Positions 1-5,810 of a stretch of 17,283 nucleotides of DNA are shown here, piece after piece. This DNA comes from an uncultured Actinomycetes bacterium. GTDB taxonomy: Bacteria; Actinomycetota; Actinomycetes; Nanopelagicales; Nanopelagicaceae. The notes below the pieces were generated by a model. The model was given only the letters and a program-made list of their open reading frames with translations. It did no database searches and had not been told where the DNA came from. The stretch lies in assembly GCA_903893085.1 (NCBI GenBank), contig CAITKS010000041.1:1-17283 (forward strand), read 5' to 3'. Numbering within the stretch: the first letter of the stretch is position 1; every line of letters begins with the position of its first letter. The translations under genes and the position numbers were made by a program.

Positions 1-1
1 A

Positions 2-235
2 ACTTTGCAAACTTTGCAACCACCTCTGAAGGATTTTTTAGCCGGTGGGGAAGAGCAAAATGGTCCAGAACGAAAATCGGATTATACTGAGCTTCAGGTG
101 GGCCCAGCGCCGACGCAAATGCAGACTTTTTCACTACCTAAGGAGTCTATTTATGAATGGACTGAGTGGTTTCGTGGCTTCGACGGCGACCCTCATGTTT
201 TGAACGGAGCTAGTTACACCGCCGCTATCGATCAG
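2..235 (+). CDS. Exon 1 (5'-partial) of eukaryote-type DUF5107/TPR-like gene
   Basis: The reading frame is open from the left edge (codons from position 2) and has no convincing start, so the gene continues outside the window. It encodes 78 codons including GPAPTQMQTF, EWTEWFRGF and HVLNGASYTAAIDQ, which I recognise from memory as resembling the conserved block of DUF5107 proteins just before their TPR-like region. In the unspliced frame a stop follows at 251-253. A CAG|GTAATT donor lies at 235/236, and splicing to the acceptor at 612/613 keeps the frame (phase 0). The molecular role of these proteins is not well established; carbohydrate-related functions have been suggested for relatives. 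Exon assignment is by eye from frame continuity, splice signals and family resemblance. Confidence 0.6.
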
Positions 236-311
236 GTAATTCATTCTGAGTAATCGATTAACTCAGTACTAGGTCAGTATTATCCAGTACACCGCTGCTA
301 TCGATCAGGTA
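215..311 (+). repeat. Duplicated exon-end/splice-donor segment (24 bp, 73-bp offset)
   Basis: Positions 215-238 and 288-311 match at 23 of 24 bases; the only difference is C at 223 against T at 296. Each copy ends in CGATCAGGTA, so the exon end and its GT donor are present twice. Using the second donor (309) would retain 73 bp containing an in-frame TAA (251-253), so the first copy is the productive one. The segment between the copies carries part of an 11-bp repeat. Confidence 0.8.
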
Positions 312-612
312 TAAGCATATGTTTTGTTGGTGGTGTTGCTGCTGTTGGTATAACTATTTATATTGGTTTCGTAGTATTAATGTAGTCCCAGCAGCATCGT
401 TTCTCATTATCCATACTCAAAATGCGTTGGCATGGCGAATAGCATAAAGGAATTCAATCTCCTTTCTAACGGAGCTAAATCTTCTATCTCCTTAAGCTCT
501 TAAGTTTGTTCATTTTTGTTCTCGCGGAGTGAAGAGGAAAAAATACAACTACAACAACAAAACCACTAAAATGATTTGATGCATGTTTTAATAACGCGCA
601 TTGTAATTTCAG
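236..612 (+). other. Predicted spliceosomal intron 1 (377 bp)
   Basis: The donor is CAG|GTAATT and the acceptor is TTGTAATTTCAG|GTT. Stops occur in all frames within it. It contains a second near-copy of the donor region, three units of an 11-bp repeat, a GTTGGTGGTGTTGCTGCTG stretch (326-344) and a CAACAAAAC (555-563) that is the exact complement of GTTTTGTTG (321-329) and could pair with it. No gene is seen in this stretch. It is supported by phase-0 continuity of the flanking exons and by the family-like sequence on both sides. Confidence 0.55.
260..290 (+). repeat. 11-bp tandem repeat, intron 1 copy
   Basis: AACTCAGTACT (260-270), AGGTCAGTATT (271-281) and a decayed unit from 282 follow one another in an 11-bp register. 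They match the consensus AGCTCAGTACT of the longer array in intron 2. Confidence 0.65.
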
Positions 613-1257
613 GTTAACCAGTTTATGATGCGTGAAGTTTCTAAAGAACATATTAAAACAATCGACGCATTTTTTGAGCGCTATGCTAGCGAACCTGTTT
701 CTGAAGTGCTGGTGCGTGGTCAGCCTTGGGGAGCCTTAGAAGCTTTAATGCTAGAGAAGAAGAAGAAGAAGAAGAAGTCATTTATTATATCCCCTAAGAT
801 GACGACCGCAGCGATAACGGAACAACAGGATGATACAGAGAATGCACCGTCACTTATTCTTAAAGGAGTCGGTGATGGCATCGGTGACGGCAGGGGAACG
901 GAGCGAGCTCGTTTCAGAGCGAATCACGACAACCACGACAAGCATGACAGTAGCGCTAGTGCTGGCAGTGGTAGTAGTGGCGACTACAAAGGGAGTCGCG
1001 ATACTCACGTACTGGTCCCAGGAGTAGCGTTCTCGCTACCAACAAGCGCAGATGACCCTGTGTCAATAATGGAAGTCCAGCCTTGGCTCGAACTGATACA
1101 AAACGGAACTTTCTCAATAGATACGTTGCGGTACCCTCCGCTGTCGTATCAGACTACGGATGAATGGCAGCAGGTGTTAACAGACAGCGCGGCTGAGTTC
1201 GGGATGTCCTGGTTACACGCACTACATTTGGGTGTATGTGCAGCTGAGCGTGGGCAG
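613..1257 (+). CDS. Exon 2 of the DUF5107/TPR-like gene, with low-complexity insert
   Basis: This exon has 215 codons in phase with exon 1. It begins VNQFMMREVSKEHIKTIDAFF and contains RGQPWGALEALMLE, then a long insert, then QPWLELIQNGTFS, PPLSYQTTDEW and WLHALHLGVCAAERGQ. The motifs on either side of the insert fit one DUF5107-type domain, so the insert (about 757-1065) interrupts it. The insert holds a Lys7 tract, a GDGIGDGRG stretch, a His/Asp-rich NHDNHDKHD stretch and a Ser/Gly stretch. Such inserts are common in protist and fungal proteins and unlike the bacterial genes further right. If left unspliced the frame ends at TAG 1309-1311. The donor is CAG|GTTGCT at 1257/1258. Confidence 0.6.
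757..777 (+). repeat. (AAG)7 microsatellite encoding Lys7
   Basis: Seven perfect AAG triplets in the exon 2 frame follow a GAG codon. It is a coding trinucleotide microsatellite and the start of the low-complexity insert. Confidence 0.9.
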
Positions 1258-1460
1258 GTTGCTTTTGATCTACTTGATGATAGTAATAGCTTAGCACTAG
1301 CTGACCCCTAGCTCAGTACTAGCTCACTACTAACTCAGTTTTAACCATAGGCTAGCTTATTATTAACTCATTAATAGCTCAGAACTAGCTTAATACCCAC
1401 AGTAATAGCTCAGTACTAACTAACTCAGTGCTAACTGAATTCACCTAACTGTACGGTTAG
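1258..1460 (+). other. Predicted spliceosomal intron 2 (203 bp)
   Basis: The donor is GGGCAG|GTTGCT and the acceptor is GTACGGTTAG|GTG. The join is phase 0 and reads ERGQ|VSEPRALFQQSFEMFPNP, as expected where one TPR-like helix pair follows another in this family. Most of the intron is an 11-bp tandem array containing several TACTAAC-like strings that could act as branch points (for example 1328-1334 and 1414-1420). Confidence 0.55.
1288..1436 (+). repeat. 11-bp degenerate tandem repeat (consensus AGCTCAGTACT), intron 2 array
   Basis: Units start at 1288, 1299, 1310, 1321, 1332, 1343, 1354, 1365, 1376 and 1387 in strict 11-bp steps, for example AGCTTAGCACT, AGCTCAGTACT, AGCTCACTACT, AACTCAGTTTT, AGCTCAGAACT. 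After a 9-bp extension the pattern resumes at 1407, slips by 4 bp, and continues at 1422. This is a minisatellite that has diverged by point changes and a few small slips. Confidence 0.8.
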
Positions 1461-1652
1461 GTGAGTGAGCCGAGGGCTTTGTTTCAGCAATCTTTTGAAA
1501 TGTTTCCCAATCCAGTCTCAGCACGCTGCTTGGCTGTGCTTAGTACCAGTACTACGGATGCATGGACATATTACAAGATTGCATGGGATGCACTGAAATC
1601 TACGGCGACTGAGCTAGCTACTAGAAAATATGAGGACATATTGCTACAACAG
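1461..1652 (+). CDS. Exon 3 of the DUF5107/TPR-like gene
   Basis: This exon has 64 codons, from the TTAG acceptor at 1460 to the ACAACAG|GTCCGT donor. It encodes VSEPRALFQQSFEMFPNP, ARCLAVLST, DAWTYYKIAWDAL and KYEDILLQQ. The pattern of an ALF.QSFE..PNP.ARCLAVL helix pair followed by DAW.YY..AW is what I recall from the TPR-like half of DUF5107 proteins, and it continues exon 2 without a gap. The predicted donor has unusual +3 to +6 bases (GTCCGT), so the 3' exon end is the weakest of the three donors. Confidence 0.55.
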
Positions 1653-1808
1653 GTCCGTACTATATGCTATATATATACAGTATATATTAAATTACTCACT
1701 ATCTAGTATCCTGATTACTGACTGACTGACTGACGACCACTCTTTGTTTTAAAAAAATCTCGTTTAATGCATATAATAAATCGCTTTTCTTTCTTGTGCG
1801 TTTATCAG
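1653..1808 (+). other. Predicted spliceosomal intron 3 (156 bp)
   Basis: The donor is CAG|GTCCGT. The 3' end has a good pyrimidine-rich tract (1783-1797, CGCTTTTCTTTCTTG) and a TTTATCAG acceptor at 1808. The intron carries a TATATA run near 1669-1687 and a (ACTG)n tract at 1717-1734. Splicing is in phase 0, from KYEDILLQQ to TYQRLSLNLANEMAVFL. Confidence 0.5.
1717..1734 (+). repeat. (ACTG)4.5 tetranucleotide microsatellite
   Basis: ACTGACTGACTGACTGAC is a perfect tract within predicted intron 3. No function is implied. Confidence 0.9.
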
Positions 1809-2108
1809 ACATACCAACGCTTATCTTTGAATTTGGCCAATGAGATGGCCGTGTTTCTCATCGGAAGGGGTACTTGGTATTCCGACATGAAAAGCTTTCT
1901 TGAAAGCCTCGGCGAGGCAGAAGCCAGACTAGATGCTGTCATACGTGAATATGCCTTCGTTGTGATTGCGGACAAAATTAGGCGAACTAATTCGGCGAGT
2001 GATCAAGCCCGAAAAACTTTAGATAGATATTTGGCAAAAATTGCAGCGCCGCTTTTAGCGCCAGCGGTTGAGACTGGGACTGCAGTTACTGATTTGCAAA
2101 CACCTTAA
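1809..2108 (+). CDS. Exon 4 of the eukaryote-type gene, probably fused to the tail of an unidentified bacterial gene
   Basis: The frame runs 99 codons to TAA (2106-2108). The first part, TYQRLSLNLANEMAVFLIGRG then MKSFLESL, fits the next TPR-like helices of the gene to its left. The later part (EAEARLDAVIREYAFVVIADKI, then ARKTLDRYLAKIAAPLLAP) is not recognised, and by eye its base use (TTGGCAAAAATTGCAGCGCC and similar) resembles the bacterial genes to the right. The last 23 bp overlap the 3' end of the minus-strand beta-propeller gene. One view is eukaryotic exon to about 1890 and then the 3' end of a convergent bacterial gene. The other is a single exon that ends by chance in bacterial DNA. 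I cannot place the boundary exactly. Confidence 0.35.
   Translation, partial: TYQRLSLNLANEMAVFLIGRGTWYSDMKSFLESLGEAEARLDAVIREYAFVVIADKIRRTNSASDQARKTLDRYLAKIAAPLLAPAVETGTAVTDLQTP
1880..2085. other. Probable seam between eukaryote-like and bacterial sequence
   Basis: Left of this interval the sequence has introns, microsatellites and low-complexity coding inserts. From 2086 rightward it is intron-free, densely packed bacterial DNA. No direct signature of the seam, such as a duplicated sequence or a change at one base, is visible. The interval is set by the last residues that fit the left gene and the first certain base of the bacterial beta-propeller gene. Confidence 0.45.
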
Positions 2109-3165
2109 TTGAACCACCGTAACAAGCAACCCAAGTGCGAGATGTCTCGGAATCATAAGTAACTCCAATTGGCTCGGCGCAAACTTTAATATTTTGAGTT
2201 ACTTTCATATCTGAAGTCCTCACTTTTGAAAGAGTTCCGCTACGAAAGTTCACGACGAACAAAGTTGAACCATCTGATGAAATTGCCAGACTGCGTGCCG
2301 ATTTTCCGGTTGCGACAGTTTTAATCGCCTTATTGGTGTCTAGATCCCACGCAATAACTTTGCCTGAAATATTTAGAGTTGCATAAAGTTTCGAATTATC
2401 GGGAGACAGTTCGATCGCGCGCGGGTTAGATCCAATCGGAATGTACCTCACTGAAAAATCTGCTAAATCAATACGGTGTATTCGGTTTCCGCCCATTTCG
2501 GCGACATAAGCAAATTTACTATCGCTCGAGATTGCAATACCTCTTGGGTAGCGCCCTATCTTGATCGATTTAATTGTTTTCTGAGTCTCAACAGAAATTA
2601 TCGTGACGGTGTATGAACACCAATTAGCAACCAAAATGTATTTATTATCCGGTGTTACTTTCACAACTTTTGGCACAGATCCCACGGGATAAACAGCATC
2701 GATCTTCTTATCTTCTAGGTTAATGCGCGAGAGAAAACTGGTGTCATAACCCGAAGCTGGTGAGCAGGTGTCATGGCCCTCTTTACTAAATCCCTTGCCG
2801 TACATCGCATAGTTAGTGAAATAAAGATATTTTCCATCTGGCGAAAAGGCGCCTTCAACTGGAGCACCCTTGTATGTGCCTGAGTATTTTGAATAACCAA
2901 AGTTGGAGAGTTGTACTGAATCCGCAACCGTGTTCTGAAGTTCCATGGTTTTCGCATCGTAAATTGTCACGCTGTGGCGATACATCATGTTGTGCGCACT
3001 AACTAATCCAGCACCTGATGCCGTAACAGATTTCGGACTTATCGCTCCGTTTATAGTATTTAGGAGAACCATCTTGGTTTGATCAGTTGTTGCACCAGCT
3101 GGATAAGTAAATGTCGCCAAAATGAAAATGGCCGAAAACAGCAAACTCACCCTCTTGGACTTCAT
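2086..3165 (-). CDS. Secreted YVTN-type beta-propeller repeat protein
   Basis: This gene encodes 359 residues. A Sec signal peptide is clear: MKSKR, a hydrophobic stretch (about 7-20), then AGA before residue 26-27. The mature part is a run of beta-propeller blades with the recurring pattern PR.I.IS.D...YVA......V..ID (for example SPDGKYLYFTN at 108-118, TPDNKYILVANW at 171-182, SSDSKFAYVAEMGGNRI at 213-229, SPDNSKLYATL at 254-264, SSDGSTLFVVN at 297-307). This is typical of YVTN/lactonase-like seven-bladed propellers. Cys134, Cys183, Cys329 and Cys348 lie in the exported part and could form disulfides. No enzymatic residues are identifiable, and a binding or scaffold role outside the membrane is inferred. 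It lies 24 bp downstream of the acidic-tail membrane protein and is probably co-transcribed with it. The start has only a weak ribosome site. Confidence 0.85.
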   Translation of the reverse strand: MKSKRVSLLFSAIFILATFTYPAGATTDQTKMVLLNTINGAISPKSVTASGAGLVSAHNMMYRHSVTIYDAKTMELQNTVADSVQLSNFGYSKYSGTYKGAPVEGAFSPDGKYLYFTNYAMYGKGFSKEGHDTCSPASGYDTSFLSRINLEDKKIDAVYPVGSVPKVVKVTPDNKYILVANWCSYTVTIISVETQKTIKSIKIGRYPRGIAISSDSKFAYVAEMGGNRIHRIDLADFSVRYIPIGSNPRAIELSPDNSKLYATLNISGKVIAWDLDTNKAIKTVATGKSARSLAISSDGSTLFVVNFRSGTLSKVRTSDMKVTQNIKVCAEPIGVTYDSETSRTWVACYGGSIKVFANQ

Positions 3166-3189
3166 AGAGAGTGAGTTTACAGTTGAAAT

Positions 3190-3579
3190 TTAGTCGTCGT
3201 CTCCTTCATCATTTTCATGATCTCCGCGATCTCCGTGACCTTCACGTCCTTCGCCTTCATCATCTTCATCATCTCCACCACGAGTAGGCATCGCTGCAAT
3301 TCCGGGTTGCTTAGGAGCAGTTGTCACAGCCAATGACTTTGCCACCTTCGGCGTCACCGGATCAGAAGATGCGCTTGGTGTACTTGAAGCGGCCATTGTT
3401 TGCACTTCGGCACTTGCAGGAGCTTCGGTTCCGTTTTGCGCAAAGAGAATTCCTACACCAACAATCGAAAGCGCCGCAGCGAGTACAAGTGCGGGCAGTG
3501 CACGAGTTACCTTCTTAACTTCTGGCGCAGAATCTGCATCAGCGAGTTCGATCCATTCGGGCTTGTTTGGAGGTGTCAT
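3190..3579 (-). CDS. Single-pass membrane protein with acidic, His/Asp-rich C-terminal tail
   Basis: This gene encodes 129 residues. A short N-terminal part with Lys22, Lys23 and Arg26 precedes one membrane segment (about 27-48, ALPALVLAAALSIVGVGILF), so the positive-inside rule puts the C terminus outside. Then comes an Ala/Ser/Thr/Pro-rich linker (about 50-98) and a tail (101-129) composed almost only of Asp, Glu, Gly, Arg and His, including HGDRGDHEND and a terminal GDDD. The tail could bind divalent cations or a basic partner; no known domain is recognised. AAAGGG, eight bases before the ATG on the minus strand, is a good ribosome site. The gene precedes the beta-propeller gene by 24 bp, suggesting that the two products act together at the cell surface. 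Confidence 0.75.
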   Translation of the reverse strand: MTPPNKPEWIELADADSAPEVKKVTRALPALVLAAALSIVGVGILFAQNGTEAPASAEVQTMAASSTPSASSDPVTPKVAKSLAVTTAPKQPGIAAMPTRGGDDEDDEGEGREGHGDRGDHENDEGDDD

Positions 3580-3671
3580 TTGTCATATCCCTTTCGTCAT
3601 TACGCACAATAGGCAGCCATCCTTAGAGGAGCATGAGAACGGGACTCAATAATGCTGAGTAATCTTTCCCT
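3580..3671. promoter_or_regulatory. Divergent intergenic region with 5-bp inverted repeat before ctaB
   Basis: These 92 bp separate two genes read outward, so both promoters should lie here. On the minus strand, TTGAGT and TAAGGA are separated by about 18 bp and could be -35 and -10 boxes for the acidic-tail gene. For ctaB, TAATCT (3660-3665) lies 6 bp before the GTG start, compatible with a leaderless message. ACTCA (3644-3648) and TGAGT (3656-3660) form an inverted repeat with a 7-bp spacer just upstream. All assignments are by eye and weak. Confidence 0.3.
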
Positions 3672-4568
3672 GTGCCCGTCAATTCACGCGTAAATGCCTC
3701 ACTAAAGGTCCGCGGTTATGTAGACCTCATGAAATTGCGCGTTGTCGAACTTTTATTGGTCTCAACTCTGCCTGCGATGGTTTTAGCAGAAGGTGGATTA
3801 CCTTCTCTTTCTCTCACCATCGCAACTTTAATTGGTGGAACTCTTGCAGCCGGAAGTGCGAATGCATTTAACATGGTGATCGAATCTGAATCAGATAAGT
3901 TAATGAAGCGCACAGCGAAAAGACCACTTGCAACTGGTATCTTAAAGAAAAGCGAAGCGCTAATTTTTGCAATAGCTATCGGATTAATTTCATTGGCTAT
4001 TTTCCAGATATTTACTAATTCACTCGCAACCTTGCTCACCGCTATAGCAATAGTTTTCTACGTTTGGGTTTATACAATTTTGCTAAAGAAGCGCACTCCG
4101 CAAAATATTGTTTGGGGAGGCGCTGCTGGATGCATGCCTGCGCTAATCGGTTGGGCCGCGGTTACTAACTCCCTATCAGTCACAGCCTGGTCGTTCTTCT
4201 TAGTTATTTTCTTCTGGACACCGCCACATTTCTGGGCGCTTGCGATCAAATATAAAGATGATTACGCGGCTGCGCATATTCCAATGCTGCCTGTGGTTGC
4301 CAGCAAAACTCACTTATTGCGACAAATGTGGGTTTACACAATTGCCATGATTGCTTCCTCTGTTGCCCTAATTGTGAATGCAAAATTACAAAATTGGGCG
4401 ATGGCCCTAGCGGTTTTACTTGGTTTGATTTTCGCGGCGCAGCTACGCGGATTAGATGAAAAGTCCGAACAATATGAAAAAGTTGCGGGCAAGATTTTCC
4501 AGTGGTCGATTACTTACTTAAGCTTGCTTTCAGTTTTGCTTGTGGTTGCTCAGCTTTTAAAGGCTTGA
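3672..4568 (+). CDS. ctaB: Heme O synthase (protoheme IX farnesyltransferase)
   Basis: This enzyme transfers a farnesyl group from farnesyl diphosphate to the vinyl group of heme b, giving heme O for cytochrome oxidase. It is an integral membrane UbiA-family prenyltransferase. The 298 residues match the family length. Visible motifs are N67...E71...D75 with MKRTAKRPL (78-86) for prenyl-diphosphate/Mg binding, FWTPPHFWALAIKYKDDYAAA (181-201) for the second Asp motif, and about nine hydrophobic segments. The first Asp of the first motif is replaced by Glu71. The start is GTG at 3672, because the conserved core begins at GYVDLMKLRVVELLL (15-29); no Shine-Dalgarno is seen. The 3' end overlaps the convergent metZ gene by 19 bp. 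Confidence 0.95.
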   Translation: MPVNSRVNASLKVRGYVDLMKLRVVELLLVSTLPAMVLAEGGLPSLSLTIATLIGGTLAAGSANAFNMVIESESDKLMKRTAKRPLATGILKKSEALIFAIAIGLISLAIFQIFTNSLATLLTAIAIVFYVWVYTILLKKRTPQNIVWGGAAGCMPALIGWAAVTNSLSVTAWSFFLVIFFWTPPHFWALAIKYKDDYAAAHIPMLPVVASKTHLLRQMWVYTIAMIASSVALIVNAKLQNWAMALAVLLGLIFAAQLRGLDEKSEQYEKVAGKIFQWSITYLSLLSVLLVVAQLLKA

Positions 4569-5773
4569 GTTAAATCTTTAATTAAATCATCGACGTGTTC
4601 TAAGCCAACAGATAAGCGAAGCACCGAAGGCGTAATTCCCATCTCTGCCTGAACTTCAGGGGATAGGCGTCGATGGGTAGTTGAAGATGGATGAGTGATC
4701 AGTGATTTGCTGTCACCTAAATTATTAGAGATATCAATGATTCGCAGGGCATCCATGAAGGCGAAAGCATCTTTTTGTGTGCCAACGAATTCAATACCGA
4801 TTGTGCTTCCGCCACCAGTCATTTGCTTCTTAACTGTCGCAAAATCTGGATGAGATTTAAGTCCTGGGTATTTAACACTCTTGATCTCTTTGCGAGTCTC
4901 AAAGAATTCGGCAATTGCTTGCGCATTTTCAGACATGCGCTGAACTCGCATTTCCATTGTTTCAAGAGACTTTAGAAGTACCCATGCGCTAAATGGGCTA
5001 AGTGATGGACCTGTATGTCGTGTAAATGGAATTAAGTATTCATTTATGTAAGAGAAGGAACCAAGTATTGCGCCACCAAGTACGCGACCTTGCCCATCGA
5101 TATGTTTGGTCGTCGAGTACATAACAACATCGGCCCCAAGTTGCAGAGGCTTTTGTAATACTGGTGATGCCATTACGTTATCGACAATCACTGTCGCCCC
5201 AACTTTGTGGGCTAGGTCGCTAACCATGCGAATATCAACTATTTCCATTAATGGATTGCTGGGGGATTCTATAAAGACAACCTTCGTTGGCTTAGTTAGC
5301 GCTGCTGCCCAGACTGCAGGGTCATTTCCTTTAACAAGTTCAACCGTCACGCCCCACTTTGGCAAAATTTCAGTTAAGACAACATGGCAAGAACTAAACA
5401 TGGCAGCCGATGCAACAATGTGATCTCCCGCGCTTACCAAACATGCAATTGATGCGAACATTGCTGACATACCAGAACCGGTTGCAACACAAAATTCGGC
5501 GCCTTCAATAGCAGCTAAACGCTTTTCAAACATCGCGACCGTAGGATTGTGGAAGCGGCTATATAAGAAATGATCTGTTTCATCGGTAAATGAATCAAGC
5601 GCTTCTTGCGCAGATGAATAAGTGAAGCCGCTTGTTAGATAAAGCGCTTCGGAAGTTTCTCCAAAACCAGAACGAGCCAATCCTGCGCGAACCGCATCTG
5701 TTTGTGCATTTAATTGCCAATCAGGTGCGGGACGATTTTTGCGTGGTTGATAACCCCAGGTCTCGTTGCTCAC
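4550..5773 (-). CDS. metZ: O-succinylhomoserine sulfhydrylase (PLP-dependent, methionine synthesis)
   Basis: This enzyme makes homocysteine from an activated homoserine ester and sulfide, in the cytoplasm. It belongs to the Cys/Met-metabolism PLP family (fold type I). With the GTG start at 5773 it has 407 residues. Motifs are RSGFGETSEALYLTSGF (35-51), YSRFHNPT (71-78, PLP phosphate contact from the neighbouring subunit), ATGSGMSA (97-104), VDN with Asp198 for the pyridine nitrogen, and YSTTKHIDGQGRVLGGA (219-235) with Lys223 as the PLP lysine. The HIDGQGRVLGGAILG stretch is typical of the actinobacterial MetZ branch. An acyl-specificity switch to O-acetylhomoserine cannot be excluded. The frame could be extended to a TTG at 5794, but GTG 5773 has a -10 box (TAGAAT) 7 bp upstream and no leader, so it is preferred. 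It ends inside ctaB's 3' end. Confidence 0.9.
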   Translation of the reverse strand: MSNETWGYQPRKNRPAPDWQLNAQTDAVRAGLARSGFGETSEALYLTSGFTYSSAQEALDSFTDETDHFLYSRFHNPTVAMFEKRLAAIEGAEFCVATGSGMSAMFASIACLVSAGDHIVASAAMFSSCHVVLTEILPKWGVTVELVKGNDPAVWAAALTKPTKVVFIESPSNPLMEIVDIRMVSDLAHKVGATVIVDNVMASPVLQKPLQLGADVVMYSTTKHIDGQGRVLGGAILGSFSYINEYLIPFTRHTGPSLSPFSAWVLLKSLETMEMRVQRMSENAQAIAEFFETRKEIKSVKYPGLKSHPDFATVKKQMTGGGSTIGIEFVGTQKDAFAFMDALRIIDISNNLGDSKSLITHPSSTTHRRLSPEVQAEMGITPSVLRLSVGLEHVDDLIKDLTQAFKS

Positions 5774-5810
5774 ACAGATAATTCTAAGGTGCAATTGCTA
5801 TATTCAATAC
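5774..5810. promoter_or_regulatory. Facing leaderless promoters between metZ and the ABC exporter
   Basis: The start codons are only 37 bp apart and point outward. On the minus strand TAGAAT (complement of 5781-5786) lies 7 bp before the metZ GTG, with TTGAAT about 15 bp further upstream. On the plus strand TATATT (5799-5804) lies 6 bp before the exporter ATG (5811). Neither gene has a Shine-Dalgarno. This is the arrangement expected for leaderless transcripts, which are common in Actinobacteria, and the two promoters overlap so they may compete. Confidence 0.55.

Noticed and set aside
830..1027. Open frame inside exon 2 in another frame
   Set aside because: It has no family resemblance and is explained by the low-complexity DNA of the main frame, which carries the recognisable DUF5107-like motifs on both sides.
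625..1311. Reading 625-1311 as a complete stand-alone bacterial gene starting at ATG 625
   Set aside because: The frame is open back to 613, joins exon 1 in phase, has no ribosome site, and its last 18 codons (after 1257) lose the family pattern and run into the 11-bp repeat array.
1288..1436. CRISPR array
   Set aside because: The units are 11 bp, directly tandem and degenerate, with no unique spacers and no cas genes nearby.
4550..4568. Convergent overlap of ctaB and metZ as a frameshift or annotation error
   Set aside because: Both C-termini look complete and a 19-bp tail-to-tail overlap is normal in streamlined genomes.
5774..5794. Longer MetZ from TTG 5794
   Set aside because: The extra seven codons overlie the -10 box and add residues not expected in the family.
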